A DNA stretch of 64,000 bases from Geobacter sp. AOG1 (lineage in GTDB: Bacteria > Desulfobacterota > Desulfuromonadia > Geobacterales > Geobacteraceae): positions 1 through 64,000 of the forward strand of contig NZ_BLIZ01000001.1 of assembly GCF_019972315.1 (NCBI RefSeq). Reading direction: 5' to 3'. This document shows positions 45,114-53,706 of the stretch, one piece after another. The position numbers and the translations under genes are program-made. Every line of letters begins with the position of its first letter. Positions within the stretch are counted from its first letter, which is position 1. The notes beneath the pieces are model-generated. The model did no database searches. It saw only the letters and a program-made list of their open reading frames with translations, and was not told where the DNA came from.

Positions 45114-46172
45114 ATGCCCGAGGAAATCATCGGCTCCTGTGCCGTCAAGCGCCTGAACATCCTGGATCCACAGGGTAACGCAGACGAAAACCTCCTTCCT
45201 CCATTGAACGGACAGGATATCCGCCGCCTCTACGAACTGCTCGTCCTCTCCCGCACCTTCGACGGCCGTGCGCTGGCGCTCCAGCGGGAGGGTCGGCTCG
45301 GCACCTACCCTTCCATCCTCGGCCAGGAGGCTGCCCAGGTCGGAAGCGCCTTCGCCCTGGAAAAGAGTGACTGGGTCTTCCCCTCCTTCCGTGAAATGGG
45401 GATGCACATTACCCTCGGCTACCCGATGCATCTTCTCTATCAGTACTGGGCCGGCGATGAGCGCGGCCTCGCTACCCCCACCGGCCTGAACATCCTCCCC
45501 ATCTGCGTGGCGGTCGGCACCCACATCCCCCACGCGGTGGGAGCAGCCATGGCCGCCAGCTACCGGGGAGACCGGAACGCCGTGGTCTGCTATTTCGGCG
45601 ACGGCGCCACCTCCAAGGGAGACTTTCACGAAGGGCTGAACATGGCAGGGGTCTTTCGGGCGCCGGTGGTCTTCATCTGCCAGAACAACCAGTGGGCCAT
45701 CTCGGTCCCCTTCGACCGGCAGACCGCCGCTCCCTCCCTGGCCCAGAAAGCCTGGGGGTACGGTTTCGAAGGGATTCAGGTGGACGGCAACGACATCTTC
45801 GCCGTCTACCGAGCCACCCGCACAGCCCTGGAAAAGGCACGCAACGGCGGTGGTCCGACTTTCATCGAATGCCACACCTATCGCATCGCCGACCATACCA
45901 CCGCCGACGATGCCAGCCGCTATCGCCCCCCCGAGGAGGTAGCCGACTGGCGGGAAAAGGATCCGATTCTCCGCCTCCGCCGCTTCATGACCCAACGCCA
46001 CCTGTGGGACGAGGCGTACGAACGACACGTACAGGAAGAGGCAACGGCCGCTGTTGACGAAGCGGTGCACCGGGCGGAGAGCGCCCCGAAACCTGCAGCG
46101 ACGGAGATATTCGATTACACGAATGCAGAGCTGAGTCCGCGTCAACAACGACAGCGGAAGGAAGTCGGTTAG
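45114..46172 (+). CDS. pdhA: 2-oxoacid dehydrogenase E1 alpha (pyruvate type)
   Basis: A 352-residue thiamin diphosphate enzyme subunit. The TPP motif runs from GDGATSKGDFHEGLN to QNNQWAISVP, and HTYRIADHTTADD is the phosphorylation-loop equivalent that lines the channel. It decarboxylates a 2-oxoacid. The sequence fits pyruvate dehydrogenase of the two-chain (Gram-positive and mitochondrial) type, but branched-chain oxoacid activity cannot be excluded. AAGGA precedes the ATG. It leads a co-directional set of E1 beta, E2 and ADP-forming acyl-CoA synthetase. Confidence 0.88.
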   Translation: MPEEIIGSCAVKRLNILDPQGNADENLLPPLNGQDIRRLYELLVLSRTFDGRALALQREGRLGTYPSILGQEAAQVGSAFALEKSDWVFPSFREMGMHITLGYPMHLLYQYWAGDERGLATPTGLNILPICVAVGTHIPHAVGAAMAASYRGDRNAVVCYFGDGATSKGDFHEGLNMAGVFRAPVVFICQNNQWAISVPFDRQTAAPSLAQKAWGYGFEGIQVDGNDIFAVYRATRTALEKARNGGGPTFIECHTYRIADHTTADDASRYRPPEEVADWREKDPILRLRRFMTQRHLWDEAYERHVQEEATAAVDEAVHRAESAPKPAATEIFDYTNAELSPRQQRQRKEVG

Positions 46173-46178
46173 TGAGGA

Positions 46179-46247
46179 AGCGCGGAAGAAAAGAAGTGCA
46201 GAGGCACCGCATCCCTTCCCGCCTTCCGGGCTTCCGATTTCCGCGCT
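46179..46247 (+). other. Possible mRNA hairpin between E1 subunits
   Basis: AGCGCGGAA (46179-46187) pairs with TTCCGCGCT (46239-46247) across a 51-base loop in the E1 alpha-E1 beta gap; it ends 12 bases before the E1 beta start and could affect its translation. Tentative. Confidence 0.3.
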
Positions 46248-46259
46248 GAAGGATTTCCC

Positions 46260-47222
46260 ATGCCCCAGATGAACATGGTACAGGCTTTGAACCTCGCCCT
46301 TCGCCAGGAGATGGCACGGGACCCGGATGTGCTCCTCCTGGGGGAAGATGTGGGTCGGGACGGGGGAGTGTTTCGGATCTCGGAAGGGCTCCAGGAAGAA
46401 TTCGGCGTCGCCCGGGTCATTGACACCCCCCTGGCCGAGTCGGGGATCGTCGGCGCCGCCCTCGGCATGTCCCTCTATGGTCTCAGGCCGGTGGCGGAGA
46501 TCCAGTTCATGGGATTCATTTATGCCGCTTTCGACCAACTCTGTTCCCACGCTGCCCGTATGCGCTCCCGCTCCCGGGGGCGCTTTACCTGCCCGCTGGT
46601 GGTGCGCACCCCCTACGGCGCCGGCATCAAGGCGCCGGAGCTCCATGAGGAGAGCACCGAGGCGCTTTTCTGCCACATGCCGGGGATCAAGGTGGTGATT
46701 CCGTCTGGTCCCTACAGCGCCAAGGGGCTCCTCACCGCCGCCATCCGCGACCCCGACCCGGTCATATTCCTGGAACCGACCCGCCTCTACCGCCTCATCA
46801 GGGAGGAAGTCCCCGCCGAGGAGTACACGGTCCCCCTCGGCAAGGCGAAATGTGCGCGGGAAGGCGGTGATGTCACCGTCATCGCCTGGGGGAGCATGGT
46901 GGAGCGGACCCTCAAGGCAACGGAGGGGTACCGTGTCGACCTTCTCGACCTCCAGACCATCTCCCCCTTCGACGAAGAGGCCATCCTCACATCGGCACGC
47001 AAGACCGGCCGGGTAGTCATCGTCCAGGAGGCTGCCGAGACCTGCGGTTTCGGAGCGGAACTGGCCGCCACCATAGCAGCCCGGGCGATCCTCCACCTGC
47101 GCGCCCCCATCCTGCGTGTCGCCGGCTTCGACGTGACCATGCCACTCCCCAAGCTGGAGGATTACTACATCCCGTCGGTGGAACGGATCAGGAAGGCGCT
47201 CGACGAGGTGCTTAAGTACTGA
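46260..47222 (+). CDS. pdhB: 2-oxoacid dehydrogenase E1 beta
   Basis: A 320-residue partner of E1 alpha. Family marks are MVQALNLALRQEMARDPDV, LLGEDVGRDGGVF with the catalytic Glu near the thiamin ring, RVIDTPLAESGIVGAALG and the C-terminal RVAGFDVTMPLPKLEDYY. Together they form the alpha2beta2 decarboxylase. GAAGGA precedes the ATG. An 87-base spacer with a hairpin separates it from E1 alpha; a repeat element lies between it and E2. Confidence 0.92.
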   Translation: MPQMNMVQALNLALRQEMARDPDVLLLGEDVGRDGGVFRISEGLQEEFGVARVIDTPLAESGIVGAALGMSLYGLRPVAEIQFMGFIYAAFDQLCSHAARMRSRSRGRFTCPLVVRTPYGAGIKAPELHEESTEALFCHMPGIKVVIPSGPYSAKGLLTAAIRDPDPVIFLEPTRLYRLIREEVPAEEYTVPLGKAKCAREGGDVTVIAWGSMVERTLKATEGYRVDLLDLQTISPFDEEAILTSARKTGRVVIVQEAAETCGFGAELAATIAARAILHLRAPILRVAGFDVTMPLPKLEDYYIPSVERIRKALDEVLKY

Positions 47223-47232
47223 CATAGACTTT

Positions 47233-47329
47233 TAACAGAGATATTCAGAAAAATCAGGATAAAACCTTTTATGGAGTCTGGCGTTGGCAGTTGACCTATT
47301 ATCCTGAATATCCTGTCCATCCCCGTTAA
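47233..47329. repeat. Short copy of dispersed repeat, copy C
   Basis: Left end AACAGAGATATTCAG...CAGGATAAAACC and right end TTATCCTGAATATCCTGTCCATCCCCGTTAA are the inverted outer ends of copies A and B, with a short unrelated centre. It is inserted inside the operon, between E1 beta and E2. Confidence 0.65.
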
Positions 47330-47368
47330 TTCGTTTTTGATTTTTCTTGTAATACATAGGAGTCATCC

Positions 47369-48553
47369 ATGCCCTTTGAGTTCAAACTCCCCGATCTTGG
47401 TGAAGGGATCACCGAGGCGGAACTGCGCCGCTGGCTGGTCAAGGAAGGTGACCTGATCGCCGAGCACCAGGGAATCGCCGAGGTGGAGACAGACAAGGCG
47501 GTGGTGGAAATACCCTCCCCCAAGGCTGGCCGGATCGAACACCTTCTCAGGAGAGAGGGGGAACTGGTGCCGGTCGGCGCGGCGCTCCTCACCATTGGGA
47601 TCGAAGGCGAGGAAGCACCGCCGCGCCCACGGTCGGTGGGAATCGTGGGGGAACTTCCCGAGGCGGAAGAGGTAAGGGTCGGACCCGAGGTCGGGAAAGG
47701 TGTGCTCGCCACCCCGGCGGTCAGGGCACTCGCCCGGGAGATGGGGGTCGACCTGTCGGGAATCGCCGGGAGCGGGCCACGGGGGAGCATTACGCGGGAG
47801 GACCTCCTTACGTCGACAGGGGCAGCGTCTTCCCCCCCGGATATCTACGGCCCGGTGGAACGAATCCCGCTTCGCGGGGTGCGCCGCACCATCGCCCGCA
47901 ACCTTGTCGCATCCCAGCGGCAGACCGCCTTCGTCACCGGCATGGAAGAGGCGGACATCACCGAACTCTGGCAACTTCGTGTCCGGGAAACGGGGGAGAC
48001 GCACGAGCGCGGGATCCATCTCACCTTCCTCCCCTTCATCATCAAGGCGGTGCAGCACGCCCTCCTGGAACACCCCTATCTCAACGCCTCCATCGACGAC
48101 ACGGCCAACGAAATCGTCCTCAAGAAGTACTGCAACATGGGGATCGCCGTGGACACTCCCGACGGGCTGATGGTACCGGTCCTCCGGGATGTTGCCCGCA
48201 AATCGGTGCTGGAGCTGGCCGAAGAGTTGGACCGGCTGGGGGAGCGTGCGAGGGCTCGCACCATAACCCTGGATGAGATGCGGGGGAGCACCTTCACCAT
48301 CACCAACTACGGCCACTTCGGCGGCACCTATGCCACCCCCATCATCAACTACCCGGACGCGGCGATCCTTGGCTGCGGCCGGATCGCCGAACGCCCCTGG
48401 GTGGTGAGCGGCGCCATCCTCATCCGCAAGATACTCCACCTCTCCCTCACGTTCGACCATCGGGTGACCGACGGGGTGGACGCAGCCCGGTTCCTCCGGA
48501 AAGTGGTGCGGTACCTGGAGGACCCGGGTCTCCTGTTCCTCGAAAGCGTATGA
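47369..48553 (+). CDS. pdhC: Dihydrolipoamide acyltransferase E2
   Basis: A 394-residue protein with one lipoyl domain (1-80, lipoylated lysine in VETDKAVVEIPSP), a peripheral subunit-binding domain (about 112-145, LATPAVRALAREMGV), and a catalytic domain ending in FDHRVTDGVDAARFL with the active His and the Asp-Gly pair. It transfers the acyl group to CoA. No E3 (lipoamide dehydrogenase) gene is in this cluster, so E3 must come from elsewhere. The stop overlaps the next gene by ATGA. Confidence 0.93.
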   Translation: MPFEFKLPDLGEGITEAELRRWLVKEGDLIAEHQGIAEVETDKAVVEIPSPKAGRIEHLLRREGELVPVGAALLTIGIEGEEAPPRPRSVGIVGELPEAEEVRVGPEVGKGVLATPAVRALAREMGVDLSGIAGSGPRGSITREDLLTSTGAASSPPDIYGPVERIPLRGVRRTIARNLVASQRQTAFVTGMEEADITELWQLRVRETGETHERGIHLTFLPFIIKAVQHALLEHPYLNASIDDTANEIVLKKYCNMGIAVDTPDGLMVPVLRDVARKSVLELAEELDRLGERARARTITLDEMRGSTFTITNYGHFGGTYATPIINYPDAAILGCGRIAERPWVVSGAILIRKILHLSLTFDHRVTDGVDAARFLRKVVRYLEDPGLLFLESV

Positions 48554-49893
48554 GTCCCCTCGACCGACTCTTCGCGCCCCGCAACATCGCCATCATCGGT
48601 GCCAGCCCCCGCGCCGACAGTCTTGGCGGGATACTGCTGCACAATCTCGCCGGATTCCGGGGGGATATCTACCCCGTCACCCCTGCCCACCGGGAAATCG
48701 GCGGACTGGCCTGCTATCCAAAACCGGCAGCACTGCCGGAAGGTGTCGACCTTGCGGTCATTCTCCGCCCCGCTGCCGACGTGCCGGCTATTGTAGCGGA
48801 GTTGCGCAACCGGTGCCGTTTTGCCATCGTGGTCAGTGCGGGCTTTGCCGAGACCGGCCGGGGAGAATTGCAGGAAGAACTGGTTCAGGCCGGCCGGGAT
48901 GCTGGGGTGCGGCTCCTCGGCCCCAACTGCCTCGGGGTGTTCAACCCCGCCCGGCGGCTCGACACCTTTTTCCTCCCTGCCGACCGGATGCGGCGCCCCC
49001 GGCGGGGCAACGTGGCGGTGGTCTCCCAGAGCGGCGCCGTCCTGGTCTCTCTCCTGGAAGCCTTAGCCAAGATGGGGGTAGGCGTTTCCCGTGCGGTCAA
49101 TTACGGCAATGCCGTGGATCTGGATGCCCCTGAACTGTACGATTACCTGGCTGGAGATGGAGAAACCACGGTGGTCCTCGCCTACCTGGAGTCGGTGGGA
49201 GATGGCCGTCGTTTCATTGCGGCGGCCCGGCGACTGGCCGGGCGCAAGCCGCTTCTCCTTCTCAAGGCGGGCAAGGAGCGGAGCGGCCAGAGCGCCGCTT
49301 TCTCGCACACCGGCCGCCTGGCGGGACGCTACGAAGTCTTCAGCTCCATTCTCCGGCAAACCGGCCTCCGGGAAGTTGGCGAATTCGAAGAGCTTCTCGA
49401 CGGAGCCCACGCCCTTTCTATGCAACGGCAAGTCTCCGGCACGAGAGTCTGCATCATAACCAACGCCGGGGGGGCAGGAGTGCTTGCCGTCGATGCCTGC
49501 ATGCGGGGAGGACTGGAAATCCCACCCCTTCCCCGTGATGTGCAGGAAGGGCTTCGCCTGTTATTTCCCCCCTTCTATGCCGTCGGCAACCCCCTCGACC
49601 TGACCGGTCAGGTGCGGGACGCCGACTACGGCAAAGCTCTTGTAGCGCTCGGTGACCACTATGACGCCTTCCTGGTCATCGCCCTGACCGGCGTAGCGGG
49701 GGTGACCCTCGGACTGGCTGACATTCTCGGGAGATTCAAGGTTGAAACCTCCAAACCCCTCGTTGCCCATGTGGCTCAAGGGAAGCTGGCAGGCAAGCTG
49801 GAAACCCTCCTGGCGAAGTCCGGAATCCCGGCTTTCCCGACGCCGGAGCGTGCAGCACGGGGGATCATGCTGCTTCTGGGGGGAGAGGGATGA
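48550..49893 (+). CDS. ADP-forming acyl-CoA synthetase alpha subunit
   Basis: A 447-residue protein with a CoA-binding Rossmann domain (about 8-130, NIAIIGASPRADSLGG), a succinyl-CoA ligase-like domain (LLGPNCLGVFNP, VVSQSGA) and a third ligase domain. The phosphorylated His is in FSHTGRLAG (His253). It converts acyl-CoA plus ADP and phosphate to acid and ATP together with the beta subunit. The ATGA overlap with E2 and a second with the beta gene show coupled translation, so acyl-CoA from E1/E2 is the likely substrate. Confidence 0.88.
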   Translation: MSPLDRLFAPRNIAIIGASPRADSLGGILLHNLAGFRGDIYPVTPAHREIGGLACYPKPAALPEGVDLAVILRPAADVPAIVAELRNRCRFAIVVSAGFAETGRGELQEELVQAGRDAGVRLLGPNCLGVFNPARRLDTFFLPADRMRRPRRGNVAVVSQSGAVLVSLLEALAKMGVGVSRAVNYGNAVDLDAPELYDYLAGDGETTVVLAYLESVGDGRRFIAAARRLAGRKPLLLLKAGKERSGQSAAFSHTGRLAGRYEVFSSILRQTGLREVGEFEELLDGAHALSMQRQVSGTRVCIITNAGGAGVLAVDACMRGGLEIPPLPRDVQEGLRLLFPPFYAVGNPLDLTGQVRDADYGKALVALGDHYDAFLVIALTGVAGVTLGLADILGRFKVETSKPLVAHVAQGKLAGKLETLLAKSGIPAFPTPERAARGIMLLLGGEG

Positions 49894-50717
49894 AACGGGC
49901 ACATGCACAACTTCTGGCACTCCGCTCCGCCGCTCTCGGTCGTGGTTCCTGCCTGGAACACGAGATAAAGGGGATGCTGCGGGAATTGGGGTTGTCGGTT
50001 CCCCGCGGCCGCTTTCTTCCCCGCGGCCAGCCGCTCCCGGAAACGACCGGACTGGATTTCCCTCTCGTGGCCAAGGTGGCTGTCCCCGGTCTTGCCGGCA
50101 AGAGCGATGTGGGGGGAGTCCGTACCGACCTCCGAAACCATCGTGACCTGGCGCGGGCGACAGGAGAACTCTCCGCCATTCCCGGCGCCGTCGGCGTGCT
50201 TGTGGAGGAGATGGTGCCCGCGGGAGTGGAGGTAATCGTCGGCGGCAGCCGGGACCCCCAGTTCGGCCCCATCGTCATGTTCGGCCTCGGTGGTGTACTG
50301 GTGGAACTCTACCGCGATGTGGCCTTCGGGCTTGCCCCCCTGACCGAAGAGGAGGCCCTGCGCCTCGCCCGCCAGCCGAAGGGAGCCCGGCTGCTGACGG
50401 GGTTCCGCGGCAGGCAGCCCATCGATCTTCCGGCACTGACGCGGGTCATGGTCACGGTCTCGGAGCTGATGGCCACCGGTCTGGTGGAAGAAATCGACCT
50501 CAACCCGGTGACGCTCTCTCCCGCCGGCGCCATGGTGCTCGATGCGAAGCTGCGCTTCAGAGATATGCCCGTTGAAGCTGCACATAACCCCATAAAGGAG
50601 GAAAGGAATATGGCAACCTGGAAATGCACAACCTGCGGTTTCACCAAGGAAGGGCGCTGCAAGCCCCAGAAGTGTCCCCAGTGTCAGTCGAAGGGGAATT
50701 TCGAGAAAGCTGAGTGA
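49890..50717 (+). CDS. Acyl-CoA synthetase beta subunit fused to rubredoxin-like domain
   Basis: A 275-residue frame. Residues 1-240 are the ATP-grasp beta subunit of ADP-forming acyl-CoA synthetase (GLDFPLVAKVAVPGLAGKSDVGGV, VLVEEMVPAGVEVIVGG, FGPIVMFGLGGVLVELYRD, EEIDLNPV). From Met241 the frame continues without a stop into a 35-residue RCKP rubredoxin-like domain with CTTC and CPQC pairs. An ideal SD (AAAGGAGG) precedes Met241, so the small domain is probably also made alone. Fusion, recent stop-codon loss or a sequence error cannot be told apart here. Confidence 0.85.
   Translation: MKRAHAQLLALRSAALGRGSCLEHEIKGMLRELGLSVPRGRFLPRGQPLPETTGLDFPLVAKVAVPGLAGKSDVGGVRTDLRNHRDLARATGELSAIPGAVGVLVEEMVPAGVEVIVGGSRDPQFGPIVMFGLGGVLVELYRDVAFGLAPLTEEEALRLARQPKGARLLTGFRGRQPIDLPALTRVMVTVSELMATGLVEEIDLNPVTLSPAGAMVLDAKLRFRDMPVEAAHNPIKEERNMATWKCTTCGFTKEGRCKPQKCPQCQSKGNFEKAE
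50610..50717 (+). CDS. Rubredoxin-like small protein from internal start
   Basis: A 35-residue protein, MATWKCTTCGFTKEGRCKP and 16 more residues, with Cys6/Cys9 and Cys22/Cys25 arranged to bind one iron or zinc, plus Cys17 in the RCKP motif. AAGGAGG at 50595-50601 is eight bases from its ATG, far stronger than an internal codon run would need. It reads in the same frame as the synthetase beta gene, so both products may arise from one mRNA. Free RCKP-type rubredoxin-like proteins of this size are known in related bacteria (recalled, not searched). Confidence 0.65.
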   Translation: MATWKCTTCGFTKEGRCKPQKCPQCQSKGNFEKAE

Positions 50718-50730
50718 AACTAACCTGAAT

Positions 50731-50914
50731 CCGTGAGGGATGGGTGTTCCGTGGAGCGAATGTGCCCGAGCTCCAGTCGCTGTAGGCGAAATTGAGCAAA
50801 GCCGACCAATCGTGTTCGAACCCGTCGGGGTGAGTCGATCGGTCGGCGCTCAATGAGCTGTACAGCGGCGGTGCGAGAGGACTCTGAGCACAACGGAACA
50901 CCCATCCCTCACGG
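50731..50914. repeat. 184-bp near-perfect hairpin element
   Basis: The outer 22 bases (CCGTGAGGGATGGGTGTTCCG plus one) are exactly inverted at the two ends, and the inner arms remain similar (GCTGTA, ATTGAGC, GCCGACC-ATCG) down to a TTCGAA centre, so transcript or single strand folds into one long stem. It has the build of a miniature inverted-repeat element. A matching arm-end fragment is at 16991-17015. It sits between the synthetase and sucC genes. Confidence 0.8.
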
Positions 50915-50927
50915 GTCATAATTGTCA

Positions 50928-50955
50928 TTGTATTTTGCCTTCAATATGATATAAG
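50928..50955 (+). promoter_or_regulatory. Promoter for sucCD
   Basis: TTGTAT (50928-50933), 16-base spacer, TATAAG (50950-50955), 35 bases before the sucC start and just past the hairpin element. Confidence 0.55.
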
Positions 50956-50990
50956 TAAAAAAATTTACTTTCACTAAAAACGGAGCAACC

Positions 50991-52148
50991 ATGAACATCC
51001 ATGAGTACCAGGCAAAGGAGATTCTGAATGCCTTCGGCATCCCGATCCCCCGTGGACGGGTGGCGCTCACCTCGGACCAGGTGGAACGGGCATCGAAGGA
51101 GTTTGGCGGGCGCTGCGTGGTTAAGGCGCAGATCTACGCCGGCGGACGCGGCAAGGCCGGCGGGGTAAAGCTGGTCCACCATCCGGAGCAGGCCCAGGAT
51201 TACGGCAAGGATCTGTTCGGCCGGCGCCTCGTTACCCCCCAGACCGGCCCGGAGGGGCTCAAGGTGCGCCGCATCCTGGTGGAGGAGGCGGTGGAGATCG
51301 CCCGTGAATTCTATCTCTCCATCACCCTCGACCGGGGCTCTTCCCGCTACTGCCTCATCGCCTCGGCAGAGGGAGGGGTGGAGATCGAGGAAGTGGCCCA
51401 GAAAACGCCGGAGAAGATACACAAGCTCTTCATCGACCCGTTCACCGGCCTGCGCCCCTTCCAGGCCCGCAAGATCGCCCTGGCACTCGGGCTCACCGGG
51501 ACCCTCTGCGAAGACTGCGTGGAACTCATGCTCAACCTCTACCGGGTCTGCCTGGAAAAGGACTGTGCCCTGGTGGAGATCAACCCCCTCGTGGTGACCA
51601 AGGCGGGATGGCTCATGGCCATGGATGCCAAGATCACCTTCGACGACAACGCCATCTTCCGCCACCGGGAATATCCGGACATGATGGACTACTCCCAGCT
51701 CGATCCGCTGGAAATCAACGCGGGCAAGTACGACCTCTCCTACATCAAGCTTGCCGGCAACATCGGCTGCATGGTGAACGGCGCCGGTCTGGCCATGGCC
51801 ACCCTGGACGTGCTCAAGGAGTGCGGCGGCGAACCGGCCAACTTCCTGGACGTGGGGGGAGGAGCCACCCGGGAGAAGGTGGCCGAGGCGTTCAAGATCA
51901 TCCTGGAGGACGGGGACGTGAAAGGGGTGTTCGTCAACATCTTCGGCGGCATCATGCGCTGCGACGTCATCGCCCAGGGGATCATCGAGGCGGCATCCGA
52001 GGTCCACTGCACCCTCCCCATCGTCGTGCGGATGGATGGCTCCCAGGTTGAGGAAGGGAAGCGGCTCCTGGCGGAATCGGGCCTCAACGTCCAGACCGCC
52101 GACAATCTGGGGGACGGGGCGGCACGTATCGTCAAGATGCTGGGATAA
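50991..52148 (+). CDS. sucC: Succinyl-CoA synthetase beta subunit
   Basis: A 385-residue ATP-grasp subunit: MNIHEYQAKEILNAFGIPIPRG at the N-terminus, VKAQIYAGGRGKAGGVK for nucleotide binding, VEINPLVV for Mg, and NIFGGIMRCDVIAQG for the phosphate loop. With SucD it makes ATP (or GTP) from succinyl-CoA in the TCA cycle. CGGAG precedes the ATG. A 78-base gap separates it from sucD and holds a degenerate GTTCAACGTTCA-type filler sequence. Confidence 0.95.
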   Translation: MNIHEYQAKEILNAFGIPIPRGRVALTSDQVERASKEFGGRCVVKAQIYAGGRGKAGGVKLVHHPEQAQDYGKDLFGRRLVTPQTGPEGLKVRRILVEEAVEIAREFYLSITLDRGSSRYCLIASAEGGVEIEEVAQKTPEKIHKLFIDPFTGLRPFQARKIALALGLTGTLCEDCVELMLNLYRVCLEKDCALVEINPLVVTKAGWLMAMDAKITFDDNAIFRHREYPDMMDYSQLDPLEINAGKYDLSYIKLAGNIGCMVNGAGLAMATLDVLKECGGEPANFLDVGGGATREKVAEAFKIILEDGDVKGVFVNIFGGIMRCDVIAQGIIEAASEVHCTLPIVVRMDGSQVEEGKRLLAESGLNVQTADNLGDGAARIVKMLG

Positions 52149-52226
52149 ACCAGTTCAACGTTCAGCGTTCAAGGTTCAACGTTGCAATGCGCATAACCTT
52201 GAATCTTAAACTTTAGGAGAGCTTGC

Positions 52227-53102
52227 ATGTCCATACTGATCAACAAGGATTCCAAGATCGTCGTGCAGGGGATCACCGGCCGGAGCGGCCTGTTCCACAC
52301 CCAACAGTGCCGTGACTACGGCAGCCACATTGTCGCCGGCGTCACCCCCGGCAAGGGGGGGATCCACATCGAGGGGATTCCCGTCTTCAATACCGTCGAG
52401 GAGGCGGTCCGCTACACCGGCGCCAACGTCTCCATGATCTTCGTGCCACCTCCGGGGGCCGCCGACGCCATTCTCGAAGCAGCAGCAGCCGGCATCGACC
52501 TGGCGGTCTGCATCACCGAAGGAATCCCGGTTCGGGACATGGTCCCGGTGAAGCGGATCATCCAGGAGAGCAAGACCCGCCTCATCGGCCCCAACTGCCC
52601 CGGCATAATCACCCCCGGCGAATGCAAGGTGGGAATCATGCCCGGCTACATCCACAAAAAAGGGAAGATCGGCATCGTCTCCCGCAGTGGCACCCTCACC
52701 TACGAGGCGGTCAAGCAGGTGACCGAAGCGGGACTGGGACAGTCCACCTGCGTCGGGATCGGCGGCGACCCGATTATCGGCATGAATTTCATCGACTGCC
52801 TGAAGCTGTTCAACGAGGACCCGAAGACCGAAGGGGTCTTCATGATCGGGGAAATCGGCGGCACAGCGGAGGAGGAGGCCGCCTGGTGGATCAAGGAGAA
52901 CATGAAGAAGCCGGTTGCCTCCTTCATTGCCGGCGTCACCGCCCCCCCGGGGAAAAGGATGGGGCACGCTGGTGCCATCATCACCGGCGGCAAGGGAAAG
53001 GCCGAGGACAAGATCCAGACCCTGGAAGAATGCGGCGTTACGGTGACGAAAAGTCCGACCCGCATGGGAGAAGCGATGCTGACCGCCCTGGGGAAAAAAT
53101 GA
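52227..53102 (+). CDS. sucD: Succinyl-CoA synthetase alpha subunit
   Basis: A 291-residue CoA-binding subunit with the phosphohistidine in GHAGAI (His247; E. coli His246). Other marks are [13 protein letters not shown] (CoA site), [20 protein letters not shown] and [18 protein letters not shown] lies upstream of the ATG. It is followed by two hairpins, the second a good terminator. Confidence 0.96.
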   Translation: MSILINKDSKIVVQGITGRSGLFHTQQCRDYGSHIVAGVTPGKGGIHIEGIPVFNTVEEAVRYTGANVSMIFVPPPGAADAILEAAAAGIDLAVCITEGIPVRDMVPVKRIIQESKTRLIGPNCPGIITPGECKVGIMPGYIHKKGKIGIVSRSGTLTYEAVKQVTEAGLGQSTCVGIGGDPIIGMNFIDCLKLFNEDPKTEGVFMIGEIGGTAEEEAAWWIKENMKKPVASFIAGVTAPPGKRMGHAGAIITGGKGKAEDKIQTLEECGVTVTKSPTRMGEAMLTALGKK

Positions 53103-53171
53103 CTGTCTGATTCCGTGAGATACAAAGGAATCGGGGACTCCCCCGATTCGCCTGCCAGAACAGATTAAGCC

Positions 53172-53201
53172 AAGCCGGGGGAGCCATCCTCCGGCTTTTT
53201 T
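53172..53201 (+). terminator. Terminator after sucD
   Basis: AAGCCGG/CCGGCTT stem extended by G-U and G-C pairs, then a T tract. Another hairpin (AATCGGGG/CCCCGATT, 53129-53148) lies just upstream. Confidence 0.75.
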
Positions 53202-53254
53202 CTGCATCCGGCACACCCATTGCCGGCACAACGGGATTCTTCGTGCCTTGGCGG

Positions 53255-53282
53255 TTGCATTCCTCTAATTTTCGTATATACT
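53255..53282 (+). promoter_or_regulatory. Promoter for DUF948-YtxH unit
   Basis: TTGCAT (53255-53260), 16-base spacer, TATACT (53277-53282), 30 bases before the start. Confidence 0.55.
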
Positions 53283-53311
53283 GGAGTGACTTTACTCTGC
53301 AAGGAGCCCCT

Positions 53312-53704
53312 ATGGACATTGTAGGCATTGCCGCGGTTATCGTGGCATTAACCCTGGTGGTTCTGGCCGCCTTCCTGATCCCGGCCGTCATAGAAATCAG
53401 AAAAACCGCCTCCGCCCTGCGCGACTTCGTCACCGGGACGGGCAGTGAACTGAAACCACTGTTGAGGGACCTGCAATCTACCCTTGCTGACCTAAAAGCC
53501 ATCACCGGCGAGGCATCGACGCGAACCGACGACGTCAAGTGCTTCATGGAGGCTCTGGGGGATGCGGGACGCAACCTGCGGACCATCAACGGCGTGGTGG
53601 GGTCGGTCTCGGGAGTGCTCGCAAGCTCCTCCATGTGGCTCACCGGCGCCAGGGTAGCCGGTAAATTCATTCTCGAAAGAATCTCAAGGAAGGGAGGGAA
53701 ATAA
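53312..53704 (+). CDS. DUF948 membrane protein
   Basis: A 130-residue protein with one N-terminal membrane helix (IAAVIVALTLVVLAAFLIPAVIEI) and a helical, coiled-coil-like cytoplasmic or periplasmic part. The family is often paired with YtxH and with stress or envelope genes; function unknown. AAGGAG is placed for the ATG at 53312; the longer frame from 53243 runs through the promoter. The YtxH gene begins 2 bases after its stop. Confidence 0.83.
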   Translation: MDIVGIAAVIVALTLVVLAAFLIPAVIEIRKTASALRDFVTGTGSELKPLLRDLQSTLADLKAITGEASTRTDDVKCFMEALGDAGRNLRTINGVVGSVSGVLASSSMWLTGARVAGKFILERISRKGGK

Positions 53705-53706
53705 CC

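Noticed and set aside
44964-47225. Open frame of 753 codons opposite the E1 genes
   Set aside because: Antisense shadow of two clear dehydrogenase subunits; low-complexity Gly/Asp/Val-rich translation.
50790-50840. GTTCGAACCC resembling a tRNA T-arm
   Set aside because: It is the palindromic tip of the large hairpin element; no acceptor, D or anticodon arm can be drawn.
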